Of a stretch of 64,000 nt of DNA, positions 47,741-57,227 are shown one piece after another. The notes below the pieces were generated by a model. The model saw nothing but the letters and a program-made list of their open reading frames with translations. It was not told the DNA's origin and did not search any database. Numbering within the stretch: position 1 is the stretch's first letter; every line of letters starts with the position of its first letter. The stretch comes from Bilabrum cf. latius (lineage: Eukaryota > Bigyra: Bicosoecida > Bigyra > Bicosoecida). The stretch lies in NCBI GenBank assembly GCA_965178125.1, contig OZ237739.1, positions 1,364,001 to 1,428,000 of the forward strand, in the 5' to 3' direction. Made by a program: the position numbers and the translations under genes.

Positions 47741-49282
47741 ATGGAGTGTAGTTTCGGTGCCGACTGCATCAACTACAACTGCTCGCGAGTGCATCCGGCA
47801 GGCCGCAAGCAGCTGTGCCACTACGGACATGACTGCATCAGCAGCAAGTGCAAGGCCATGAGGCTGCATCCGAAGGCAGGGCATGGGGCGGCAGCGGCGG
47901 CCAGGGGCGCGGCGGGGGCCGGGCATGCGAAGCCATGCAAGTTCCGGGCAGGGTGCACACGGTACGGGTGCCACTTCGCACATCCCCCGGGGAGGCCCAG
48001 GGACTGCAAGCACGGCTTCGCGTGCCACGGCCGTGCCAGCGGTGCCTGTCCCTTCCTGCATCCTGCCGCCAGCGGGGCAGGTGCAGGTGCAGGTGCAGGT
48101 GCAGGCAGCGGGGCAGGTTCCATGGCGCTGGTGCCGTGTCGCAGGGCGGGGCATGCAGCCGCCGTGCGGGCTGCCCCTGGTGCCATGCACGGGCATGAGC
48201 ATGTGCACGCAGGCACCAGCACATACACCAGCACATACACCAGCACCAGCAGCACGGAGGCTGTGAGCAGGCGTGTCGTGGTGCGGGACGTAGTGCCGGC
48301 GGCCCCACCTGCACGCACCCGTGTGGTGAAGCAGCGCAAGGTGATCGAGGCCTGTCTGTGCTTCGACACCACGGGCTCCATGTACAAGTACCTGGACGAG
48401 GTGCGCAAGGGACTGGCCGACCTGGTCAGTGGCCTGGTGCGAGTGGCAGGCGAGAACGACACGGACCTGCGGATCGGCATCATCGCGCATGGGGACTACG
48501 ACACGAAGGAGACCAGCTACGTGATCAAGTTCCTGCCGCTGCTGTCAGTGGGCAGTGCCTCGATGGAGCCTGCCAAGCTGGAGGAGAACCTGGCTAACGT
48601 CCTCGCCTTCGTACGCACCGTGGGGCCTACGGGCGGCTGCACCTGGCCGGAGGCATACGAGCTGGCGCTGAGCAAGGCCGCGCACAAGATGGGCTGGGGC
48701 CCGCACTCCCGCCGCGTCATGGTCATGGTGGGCGACGCCAACCCGCATGAGCCGGGCTACAAGTGCGGCGACTTCACCAACACCATCGACTGGCGCGAGC
48801 AGCTGGCCTGGCTGGCCAAGAAGAAGGTACGCATCTACGCCGTCAAGGCTGGGAAGTACGAGCGGTCTAGGCCGTTCTGGCAGAAGCTGGCCGACGACAC
48901 GGGCGGCAGGAGGCTGGACGTGTCCGACATGGAGACAGTGCCCGACCTGATGGTGATGGCCGTGGCGCGCGAGATGGGCGACAAGGCCTTCAGGGCGTGC
49001 ACGCGGCGCATCCAGGAGCGCAGGGGCGGCGGGGCCTTCCGTGGCGAGCTGGCGGCGGGCTACAGGCTGATCGAGACGGTGGAGGTGGTGCGGCGGACCC
49101 GAGTGGTGGCGAGGCCCAGAGCAGGGGCACGGCCCGGGGCAGGGCCAGGGCCAGGGCCAGGGGCAGGGCCAGGGGCACGGCCAGGGGCAGGGCCAGGGGC
49201 AGGGCCAGGGGCACGGCCAGGGGCAGGGGCAGCGAGGGGTGGCGCGGCGGGGCACGGCAAGCGTCGGGGGCACGGTGCGTGA
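47741..49282 (+). CDS. CCCH zinc-finger / vWA protein, array copy 5 (type DTKET/CTW, long tail)
   Basis: 513 residues, the longest copy. vWA type as copies 1 and 4. The C-terminal Pro/Gly/Ala/Arg tail is expanded by a minisatellite of about 12 to 18 nt (ggggcagggccagggg-like) between 49130 and 49225. In finger 2 the copy reads DCISSKC instead of DCTSSKC. The 3' flank after the TGA is unique and ends the array. Four fingers are intact, so the copy looks functional. Confidence 0.9.
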   Translation: MECSFGADCINYNCSRVHPAGRKQLCHYGHDCISSKCKAMRLHPKAGHGAAAAARGAAGAGHAKPCKFRAGCTRYGCHFAHPPGRPRDCKHGFACHGRASGACPFLHPAASGAGAGAGAGAGSGAGSMALVPCRRAGHAAAVRAAPGAMHGHEHVHAGTSTYTSTYTSTSSTEAVSRRVVVRDVVPAAPPARTRVVKQRKVIEACLCFDTTGSMYKYLDEVRKGLADLVSGLVRVAGENDTDLRIGIIAHGDYDTKETSYVIKFLPLLSVGSASMEPAKLEENLANVLAFVRTVGPTGGCTWPEAYELALSKAAHKMGWGPHSRRVMVMVGDANPHEPGYKCGDFTNTIDWREQLAWLAKKKVRIYAVKAGKYERSRPFWQKLADDTGGRRLDVSDMETVPDLMVMAVAREMGDKAFRACTRRIQERRGGGAFRGELAAGYRLIETVEVVRRTRVVARPRAGARPGAGPGPGPGAGPGARPGAGPGAGPGARPGAGAARGGAAGHGKRRGHGA

Positions 49283-49300
49283 GCAGGCTGGGGAGTAGCG

Positions 49301-49999
49301 TGGAGGGAGACTTGTTGCTGAGCTGTGTGTTGCGGTGGAGCTGCTCACCGGCACTGCCGTTCTAGTCGATATTATATTCCACTCTCTTATAGGGCACTTT
49401 AAGGGGTATGTCATGTCTTAAAGCACAGTATCGATGCAGACACAGTGCATTGCAACATCAATACCACTATTTTGATCGCAGAATTCTGTCACAGGGACAC
49501 AGTATGTCTAGAGAGCATGATTGAACGAACGATACTTGATTTTCTTTTCGAGCAATCATCGATCCACGGATTGAGAACGTGTCTGCGGAAACTGCATCGC
49601 ACTGCTGCTTGTGGTGCCTGTGGCCAAAACAGGTCTAGCAAACATACAGAACAAATTTTACGAACTTGTAACAAAATCGTGTAAGTTTATGTAATGATTA
49701 TTCCAGGACTTGACCTATCATGAAAAGTAGCCAGAAACGGGAGCTTGCAAGGCAAACTTCGATCAAGCCACTTTCCTGGCGAGAGTGGAGATCAGAGATT
49801 CTCCATGTTTCTTTGGTCATCACTGAGCCCATCGCAGGCAAATAGCCAACCTCATTGCTCTTTAAGACATTGCTAAGTGCATCAAATACGACTGCGCAAC
49901 CCGCACGGCCGGAAGTAGTGCTGCAAAAACGGGTAGAAGTGCACGAGCAGCAAGTGTCGATCCATACGACTGCACCCCAAACCTCGCGGTGCATATTCA
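49301..49999. other. Region between array and E2 gene, with a possible upstream exon
   Basis: AT-richer spacer. 49589..49608 is a 20-nt exact match to part of the array promoter (38833..38852). On the plus strand an open frame from ATG 49720 (MKSSQKRELARQTSIK..) runs ~95 codons with one TAG and no TAA/TGA. It could be exon 1 of the downstream E2 gene through a 49989..50070 intron (phase fits, 938 codons in total), but the donor gtgcat is weak. Confidence 0.35.
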
Positions 50000-52758
50000 A
50001 TGGGGTCTGTCGTCGGGCATGAGCAGCCATGCATGTTTGGTGGACCGGGCGGGGCATCCCCCCCGGGCAGGTTGCCTGGATCTGAAGATACGGACGTTGT
50101 CAGGAGGCTGTAGGTAGTCGTCTCCGCGGGCGTCGATGAGGCCAGACGGGGTGGCGCACTGGACACGGTGCCAGGCCCATGTGCCTTGCCCGCTCACTAG
50201 TGGTGGTCTTTCATCCAACTCGCCCGAGTCTTCGCCGCGGTTCCCGGATTTGATGCCTGCTTTCTGGCTGATAAAACCTGCCAAGGGCTCATTCGTGATG
50301 CAGTCGCCGGCACGTCGGCGGCAGTACGGCCGGGAGCAGTAGCAGGGGGCAAGGCTCCATCTGGCAAGGCTGCAGCAGAATCACTTGCGGCGGGCAAGCC
50401 ACCACAGTTTCTCACTGGACCAGCGGACGCGCTGCTTCCACCGGTACTGCGAGCTTTGGTATCCATGTCAAGGAATGGCAAATGCGTCTCCACTGCTGCT
50501 GCTGCCTGCGTAGAAGCGGGAGTCCTGGACGGCATACTGTTGTTGCTGAGCAAAGCGCAAGACGTCAAGCCCAGAGATCCCGTCCGACTGGCACAAGTGC
50601 AAGACAAGGATGCCCTTGAGGCACAGAGATTGATTGAGTTGAAGCAAGAGGAGGCCAAGCGGCTAGCCAGGGCAGCGGCAAGCAAGGGCGAGGGCGAGGG
50701 CGGGCCGTGGGCCAAGGGCACAGGGTATGGATACGATGGTGATGATGGTGGAGCCGACCTAGAGATCAATGAAGCCGCCAAAGAGCGGCAGCGGATGCGC
50801 CGCGAGCTATCTGCGACTGCGTTTGAGGCTGCCAGCGCGCTCTTGCACGCAAGTAAGCCAGAAGAGGGCAAGGCGGTGCCCAATTAGATCTGCGGGTCGC
50901 TGCTCCGCTCCCTGCAGGCGTCTTGTGTCCCAAAGCTGATCCGGGCTATGAGTCATCAGGGTGAGCCGGACATCAGGGAGGAGCCGGCTGTGTTTAGGGG
51001 CATGGCGCACCTCGTGCAGGCGCTCGCTGGGTGCCGGGGCTGCGCCGCTGCTCTCGAGCCAATGGACGCAATCTACACCGAGGACAAAGGGGAGAAGTTG
51101 GACGATGCGGCAACTGGCGGCACAGATGCCCTTGCAAGCAGCTCTCGCGCAGTGATTGCAGACGCAGAGGAGGGCATCTTGGCCTCCATGAAGCGGCTAG
51201 CTAGGACATGCAAGCAGGCCCTGGAGATGATCGACCTGGAAGACGAGTCGGCAGCTGCCGTCGCAGCCGGAGCACCCGAAGAGGCGGCTGCAGCTGGGGG
51301 TAAGAGCAAGGCAGTGGCTGCTGACCCGGGTGACAAGAGCAAGGCAGTGGCTGCTTGTCCAGGTGACAAGAGCAAGGCAGTGGCTGCTGACCCGGGTGAC
51401 AAGAGCAAGGCAGTGGCTGCTGACCCGGGTGACAAGAGCAAGGCAGTGGCTGCTTGTCCAGGCCTCAAAAGCCGACAGCCACGAGAGGTTGCAGTCATGC
51501 GATCGATCATGTCGACCGCGGATCGTGTGGAGGAGGCTGTCAAGCAGCACAGGGAGTAGCTAGCGATGAAGCAGAAGCTGCCAGCGGGAGGAGTGCCTCG
51601 CTTGTGCTCGCCTGCCTCTGGTGCCGGCGCCCCCGCTGCTGCCCCCTGTCCCGGTGCCGCCATGAAGGCCCTGAAGAAGCTGTACGCAGAGAGGATGGCA
51701 GACCTGAGCCTGTGCAGCAGCATGAAGGGGCTTGCGGGATCAGGGCACAAGTACACTGCCACCATGCAGTCGCAGGGCGAGTACAAGCCAAGCGTTGCGC
51801 AGCGCGTCCTGACCGAGGTGCGGGGGATGCGAAGCGGCCTGCCAAACTCGTGGGCCTCCAGCATCGTGGTGCGGTACGACAAGCGCAGGCCGTACGTCAT
51901 GCGGGCCTTCATCGGCGGGGTGGAGGACACACCATATGACAGCGCTGCCCTCGTGTTCGACATTTTGGCCAAGAAGGACTACCCTGCGAGACCACCAGAG
52001 TGCAACGTGGTGAGCACGCATGGCGGCAGGATGCGGCTGAACCCCAAGTGAGTCTAGTAGACAGAGCCAAGCGGGCCCGCTTTAATCCCATGCACTGCTC
52101 TGCCGCACTGCCAACTCACCTTCCGAATTCTTTTCTTTGTACTGACCATAAGATGGTGCCCTTACTTGCCCTTGCACCGCACGCTCGCAGCTTGTACGCC
52201 GACGGCAAGGTGTGCCTGTCATTGCTTGGGACCTGGGCCGGGGGCGGCAAGGCTGAGGGATGGACCAAGCAGTCCACCATGCAGCAAGTCCTGGTGAGCA
52301 TCCAGGGTCTCATCCTCGTCCCCGAGCCAGCTTTCAACGAGCCCAGCGTGGAGCAGTCCCGAGGCACGCCTAGCGGAGACCGAATCAACCGGTATGAGGA
52401 CAATGGAGGGTACGAGCACATCCGCGAGAGGTCCATCCAGTGCGGCATGATCGACATGCTGCAGAAGCCGTACAAGGGCTTCGAGGACGTCATCAAGGCG
52501 CACTTTCAGATCAAGGGGCCATACATCCTTCAATCGATCGACAAGTGGATCGAGGAGGCCAAGACGTCCACCAACAAGAGCCACCGGGAGACTCTCGTCC
52601 GCATGAGGGGAGAGGTCAAGGCCGAGCTCGACAAGATCGGCATTGACCCTGAGGCCGGGCGATTGTGGGCAGCCTACACAGGAGAGGGGAAGAAGGAGGA
52701 ATCCGGGGCGGGTCCCGCGCGGGGAGGGGCAGTGGACGGAGAAAAGAAAGGGGGCTGA
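50000..52758 (+). CDS. BIRC6/UBE2O-like ubiquitin-conjugating enzyme with helical N-terminal region
   Basis: Ubiquitin E2 of the large BIRC6-type class. About 871 residues from ATG 50000; a longer start by splicing is possible (see the preceding region). The N-terminal ~550 residues are armadillo-like helices (WWSFIQLARVFAAVPGFDACF, LLPPVLRALVSMSRNGKCV, AAACVEAGVLDGILLLL), a charged coil and an 11-residue tandem repeat. The C-terminal UBC domain reads FIGGVEDTPYDSAALVFDI, YPARPPECNVV, RMRLNPN-LYADGK-V-C691-LSLLGTW (catalytic Cys), TMQQVLVSIQGLILVPEPAF and FNEPSVEQSRGTPSG, all BIRC6-like. A 143-nt GTGAGT..GCAG intron (52048..52190) sits just before the active site. TAGs at 50111, 50198, 50885 and 51557 are read as Gln; the stop is TGA. 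No BIR domain is visible. Confidence 0.85.
51302..51466 (+). repeat. 33-nt tandem repeat, five units, in frame in the E2 gene
   Basis: Encodes KSKAVAA[D/C]PGD five times. Units alternate between an Asp form (gctgacccgggt) and a Cys form (gcttgtccaggt) in the order D, C, D, D, C. The last unit ends GLKS. Located between the coil and the UBC domain. Confidence 0.95.
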
Positions 52759-52959
52759 GTGGCCAAATGCGTATATTGCAGCGAAGAGTGCTTGCAGGTG
52801 CCAAAGCAATGTCTTCAGTGTTACAAACCCCTAGATCTATAGCATGAGCGCAGCAAGAACGTCACTTTGTGGTGTTGCTGATGAAAGTGATCCACTGCGG
52901 AAACTGCACTGCATTGCCCTTCCTGCAATCATCGGGCTTATTTTAGTTCAGTCTCTATC

Positions 52960-54023
52960 ATGCCACGCATTGCAACTGCTCATCTTCGGGGCTCTCGGAT
53001 TTATGGTTGTTGTAATTGTGGGTGCCACTTGGCAAGACATGACGACATGTGAGGCATCTCAAGGATTTCTGGCAGAGTGACCAATCATTGCTTTGGAGCG
53101 TTTCCGCATGCAGCCCTGACAATCTTCCCTCTCAGTGTCAGCAAAGAGTTCCATGGAGGCCGCGGAAGAGCATATTTATTTGATAGGGTGTAAGATGTAC
53201 TGCGTTTACTGTCTCCTAACACGCGAATCGAGCTATACGAAGTAACAGCTAGAAGTCGCAAATCTTTCCTTTACTCTTGCGCAGCGTAAATGTTAGTCCG
53301 GGGCGATCTGTTAAACGGCCTCTTATGACTGGAATGCACGTGGTTTCTGATCTTGCTTGCGATTGCTGCGGTGCACCTGTAGGCTGGATGTACCACGCTG
53401 CCGCCCGATCGCGGGAGCAATACAAGATCTCGCGCGCCGTTCTGGAGCGATGCTGGCTTCGCAGGGTCGATGGAGCCCCACCCATCCATCTAGCAGCAGT
53501 TGAACTCGGCGGCTCCGGCAGGACAGGTGCGGGAGGGCCGAGTGCTGCATTTGCAGCGGCAGGCAGCGATGGGCACGGCCGCCCGGCGTGGGGCGCGCCC
53601 CTGCGACCGACCGTGCCATCGTCCGCCGGCACTGTAGACGTTTCTCCTACCGATCACGGCGGCATAGTTTCTTCTGGTTCTGGTTCAAGAGTCCTCGGAG
53701 CAACTGGAGGCTGGGCTGGATCGCCGCCTGCCGATGGCGGCAGTGGAGCTGCTAGTTGGCATCATGCGAGCAGTGAAGGTGCACATGCTGCCACTGGTGG
53801 CGATCACGCCAGTGCCAGTGCCAGTGCCAGTGCCAGTGACGCAGGTCGGCCTGCTTCAGCGGTCTGGGACGCAGAAGCAGTGCTTCGTGAGGTGGACCCT
53901 CGGTTTAGAGACGCCGGAGAAGGAGAAGGAGAAGGAGAAGGAGGAGCGGAGCATGCGGGTGGCGGGGGGGCTCCGATCGAGGCGCCGGATGACGGGGCGA
54001 TTGCGTGGATGTTTGGGGAATGA
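52960..54023 (+). CDS. YPEL: Yippee-like zinc-binding protein with long disordered C-terminal extension
   Basis: Three exons: 52960..53048, 53136..53189 (54 nt), 53285..54023; introns 87 and 95 nt with GTGAGG and GTAAGA donors. Sum 294 codons, TGA stop. The spliced Yippee domain reads RIYGCCNCGCHLARHDD-IVSKEFHGG, RGRAYLFDR-VVNVSPG, PLMTGMHVVSD, ACDCCGAPVGWMYHAAA, REQYKISRAVLERC. It has both CxxC pairs for zinc and the full order found in YPEL1-5 (about 120 residues). About 170 further residues of Gly/Ser/Ala/Asp and a (GE)n tract follow, which animal YPELs lack. Yippee proteins are conserved and linked to cell division and to CTLH ubiquitin ligase substrates; the role here is unknown. The frame is invisible without splicing, because exon 1 sits inside a different hydrophobic ORF. 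Confidence 0.9.
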
Positions 54024-54111
54024 TATGAGTCCACTGATGAGTGTGATGCACGGGACTGTTTGCGTACCGCATATGGGAATCGTCACGCCATGCCAAAGCA
54101 GCAGGTTGGAC

Positions 54112-54178
54112 TGCCACGGTTGGGGGGGCGGTTTGGCCTGATCAATGCCACGGTTGGGGGGCGGTTTGGCCTGTTTAA
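54112..54178. repeat. Two-unit tandem repeat, 34 + 33 nt
   Basis: tgccacggttggggggg-cggtttggcctg appears twice in a row in the spacer between the convergent YPEL and ESF2 genes. No function apparent. Confidence 0.8.
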
Positions 54179-54226
54179 TGCACATGCACCACTCCGGATC
54201 AGGCTGCTGTTGTGTTTCAATTCGAT

Positions 54227-55423
54227 TCATGGCTGCATCGGCGCGCTCCCGCCCTTGTCTTTCTTTCCCTTTTTTGCTTTCTTCTTCTTCTTCTGTTTCT
54301 TGGCCTGTTTCTTCGCTCCCTTGTCCAAATCGGCCATCGCTCCAGAGAGAACGAATCGGCTGTCAGATGCGGCCGCCTGCCCCGATCCGGACCTACCACT
54401 GCTAGCCGCGCCCTTCTTTTTGCCTTCCTATTTCTGCTTCCCGCTGCCCTTGCCCTTCGCTCCCGCCTGTTTCGAGCCTGCGTCTGCCTCTGCCTCTGCC
54501 TCTGGCCTTGGCCTCTTCTTGCCCAGTGCGGCTTCTCCTCCCTCTCCACCCCGAGACGAGCCAGACGAGTCGCCAGCTCGGCCCCCGCTACCGCCTACTG
54601 CAGCGCTACTGCTGCCGCTGCTGCTGCTGCTGCCGAAGCCCCCGGCGACGCCCTCGCTTACCACGGGCAGCTGCTTGAAGTGCCGCCGCACCACGGCACG
54701 CTCGGCTGCGACGGATGGCGCCACCGCTCCTCGCTCCAACACGTCTCTCGCAGATATCTCTCCCGATCTGACGGCCTCCACCGTCTTGCGCTCTTCCACC
54801 CGGTGCAGCGTCCTGGACTTGTCGAGCTGCTGCCTGTATGCTTCCGTGTCGCGCTTCGCCTATGAAAGCTCCGCACGGAGCCGTTCCGAGCGCAGGCGCT
54901 TCTCAAATCGCTGCTTCAGTAGGAGGTGCTGCCACTTGAACCTTGGTAGGTACTTGAGGTTCCACAGGTCGGCGGCGAAATGGCTGCGCTGCGAGCCCTT
55001 GCCGGTAACCATGGGTTGGCTATTGAGCATCGCAGCTACCTCTCTCGCGTCCTTTTTGTTCATAAACTCTATCCACCCCTGAGAGTAGCGCAGTTTTTTG
55101 TTGCCGCCTTGAGCAACCCTGTGCAACCGGGCACCCTCTTCTTCGGCGGCAAGGTACACGCGCCCGATCTCTGCGTGGTCCTCCAGCAGCTGCCTGATTC
55201 TTTCCGGGCGCATTCCGGGTGGGACTCTGCTCATATAACATACGCCCCGTCGGCTCTGCTCCGTCTGAAACTTGCCAAGGGCTTCAGTGCTCAGAAGGTC
55301 AGGTGCAACTGCACCGTCGCTGCCCGAGCTCTTCCCAGAGTCGCTCTCATCGCCCGAACTGGACAACTCTGCAGCTAATTGCTCAATTTCCTTTGCCTTC
55401 GACGCAATCGATACCTTTGACAT
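54227..55423 (-). CDS. ESF2: ESF2/ABT1 ribosome-biogenesis RNA-binding protein
   Basis: 398 residues. ESF2/ABT1 is a nucleolar RRM protein needed for 18S rRNA processing. Landmarks: GVCYMSRVPPGMRPERIRQLL (RRM strand 1), HAEIGRVYLAAEEE, GWIEFMNKKDAREVAAMLN, DLWNLKYLPRFKWQHL, then RLRAELS-Q-AKRDTEAYRQQ. In human ABT1 the last segment is RLRAEIAQAKRETDFY, and the Gln is TAG here (54860). A second TAG at 54428 lies in the Lys-rich tail. The C-terminus is a strongly basic KKQAKKQKKKKK-type nucleolar signal ending in TGA at 54227. It has an acidic leader (DESDSGKSS). The ATG at 55423 overlaps the ATG of the divergent gene in the tetranucleotide CATG. Confidence 0.9.
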
Positions 55424-55774
55424 GCCACGGGTAGGCAGAAAGTGGTATCATCTTGAGGCCGTGCCGCCGGGGAAGTTGCGCTCGTCATCGCCGGCGGCGG
55501 CTGCGGTGCCAGTGGTGCGGCGCGACCTTGCCGGCGGCCTGTTCAAGTTTGCACGGACGACAGATGGGATCGGGCAGGCGAGGCTGCACCGCAGTGAGTA
55601 TATGTGTCTTCCACATAATTCAAATCTCTTCAATGCAAGACTGCGCTGATCGCAGGCACACAATCGGCGGCAGGTGATTCGCGGCACAGCCGGGCGAAGC
55701 CAACGGAGCCACACACGAGCACACAAAAAACACCTCAACTGGACCCAGATACGAGCCTCAAAAGCCAATCATGA
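55422..55774 (+). CDS. Small spliced gene, 96 residues, no recognised family
   Basis: Exon 1 55422..55593 encodes MPRVGRKWYHLEAVPPGKL.. up to FKFARTTDGIGQARLHR. A GTGAGT donor at 55594 and a GATCGCAG acceptor at 55655 remove a 62-nt intron. Exon 2 (55656..55774) encodes TQSAAGDSRHSRAKPTEPH.. and ends in TGA. The sum is 97 codons, in phase. The strong donor and the fit of phase and stop support a real gene, but no homology was recognised. If not spliced, the frame ends at 55649. It begins inside the start codon of the divergent ESF2 gene. Confidence 0.5.
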
Positions 55775-55894
55775 CCCACGCCGCACATCCACCCAGGCTG
55801 CCACTGCCCTTCAAAGCTGGCCCGTTGCGACCACCCGCCCAATCCACGGTGCGACCGCGAGCCGGGGCACAGCCGGCACCTATTGCTCGCTCGC

Positions 55895-56847
55895 TCATTC
55901 CTCTCGCCTCCATCCCAGAACACTGGCGGCGACGGCGATGGCGGCAGTGGCAGCGGCGGCAACCCCCGCTGTTCGGAAGGATGAGCTGCAGTCGGGTGCA
56001 GTCTTCGGGAGCACGTAGTCGCCGGTGCGGCTCAGCTGGCGGGTGGGCAGGCAGGCCGATTTGGCGGCGGCGGCGGTGCTGTGGCGATCGCTCATGCGGA
56101 ACGCAAGGCGCGAGGACCCCGAAACCTTCGCAGCCGTGACACATACGTACCTCCCGGAGTACGAGGTGCCAGTCATGGTCTCGCCCCGCACCCTCCCGAT
56201 GATGTAGGCCGCGCTCGTGAACCCGGTCACCCGCCCCCCGTTGTACATGTCCGTGATGCTCATGGAGAGCTGCTGCTCGATCAGCCGGACGTTGTTCTGA
56301 GTTCTAGACACGGTGTGGTTCCACTTGGGGAAGGGGTTTGCGATCACGCACCTGCGAACCGGACGGAAGCACCGACGAACAGTGGAGAGCAAGGGTGGAC
56401 TTTGCGGCTTGCAATGGCATCTACGACTCTCCAAGGCCTGCAAACACGGAATCAAGGGTACATCCAACAAACTTACAAATCAGTTACAGTCCTTCCCTGC
56501 GATCCGCTGGTGGAGGTCATGCCGTACCGCCCCTTGAGCGAAAAAAAGTTGGTCGAAATGCGCTGGGTAGGTCCGTCAGTGCTTGAGCCATCGTCGTCCG
56601 CCCGAGTGTCATCGTCCACCGCGCGAGCATCATCAGTTCGGCTGCGGTCATCATCGCCTGCTCCGGCGTCGTCAGTGCCGCCAGAAGCATCGTCGCCCGT
56701 GGTATCATCGCCAGAGGTGTCATCGCTACCACCGTCGTCGCTCAACTCGCGGCGAAAGGTTACGCCGGCTGCGTTGTTGTCTACCATAGCCTCAGCTGAA
56801 ACGGAAGCAACGGCAATCGCGGCAAGTACACTCAGGACAGACATCAT
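55895..56847 (-). CDS. Secreted or type I membrane protein with Asp-rich region
   Basis: 275 residues in two exons (56477..56847, 55895..56351) with a 125-nt GTAAGT..GCAG intron; 276 codons, TGA stop. It has a clear signal peptide (MMSVLSVLAAIAVASVSAEA), then a DDGGSDDTSGDD-type Asp/Ser/Thr-rich stretch, then a globular part spanning the splice (CVIANPFPKWNHTVSRTQNN, RLIEQQLSMSITDMYNGG, GFTSAAYIIGRVRGE, SGRYVCVTAAKVSG) with potential N-glycosylation at NHT. It ends in a hydrophobic helix (AGVAAAATAAIAVAASVLGW) followed by RREE, consistent with a membrane anchor. No family recognised; surface location is inferred. The unspliced antisense and alternative frames show no comparable features. Confidence 0.72.
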
Positions 56848-57227
56848 GTTTGCTAGAGAAATGAATAGGGGGTAGCTGGCGCGAGACCCTTGGCCGGTTC
56901 CGCAAGGCGCCGCGCGCGCAGTGCTGACGAATGCTTTCCAGCCACATACACTCTCGAGTCGACAGACGTGGGCACTACACACAAATTGTCGGTAGCATGA
57001 TGCTTGGACGTATACTCGCGGCAACTGGCAGTTCATCCGCTTCGGCTCGGTGCTTGGACATCTTCTTGCAGTCAACTTGTCCACGCTGTAACACTACTTT
57101 GCAGACTCTGCCGCCGAGGCATCAAATGTCGGTACCCCCCCGTCCCTCTCCCTCTCGCTCTCCCGTTTCATTCAAGCCGCGGCATCGCCGCCGCTCCTCC
57201 TCCTCCTCATCCCCATCCTCATCCTCT
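56848..57227. other. Intergenic between TBC1D19 3' end and the secreted-protein promoter
   Basis: 380 nt. It contains ctcctcctc-type microsatellite sequence toward the TBC1D19 stop. No supported ORF. Confidence 0.45.

Larger units (their letters stand above)
38786..49300 (+). repeat. Tandem array of five ~2.14 kb units (TATA promoter + CCCH/vWA gene + 3' flank)
   Basis: Successive start codons are 2,142, 2,142, 2,154 and 2,120 nt apart. Promoter, coding and inter-gene DNA are nearly identical between units, with differences confined to small indels in repetitive stretches and two short patches. The left junction lies at about 38786 (gcaagaacggcgggacttct); unit 5 loses similarity soon after its TGA near 49285. 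Inter-unit flank (for example 40650..40927) is absent before unit 1 and after unit 5, as expected for unequal crossing-over of one unit. Confidence 0.97.

Noticed and set aside
39156-48490. Minus-strand ORFs of 180 to 290 codons conserved in every array unit
   Set aside because: They are exact antisense shadows of the CCCH/vWA genes. Their conservation only mirrors the duplicated DNA, and their sequences are Cys/Trp/His/Ala-rich low complexity.
38786-49300. CRISPR array or transposon cluster
   Set aside because: The units are 2.1 kb with intact genes and promoters. There are no short repeat-spacer pattern, terminal inverted repeats or transposase.
49445-49684. 79-codon Cys-rich ORF after the array, ending in TAA
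   Set aside because: AT-rich spacer, no homology, overlaps a relic of the array promoter. A 26-nt GTAAGT..CCAG stretch after it looks intron-like but gives an immediate stop when removed.
52844-53080. 78-codon hydrophobic ORF
   Set aside because: The same DNA in another frame is the first exon of the Yippee gene with clear zinc-motif homology; the hydrophobic frame has none.
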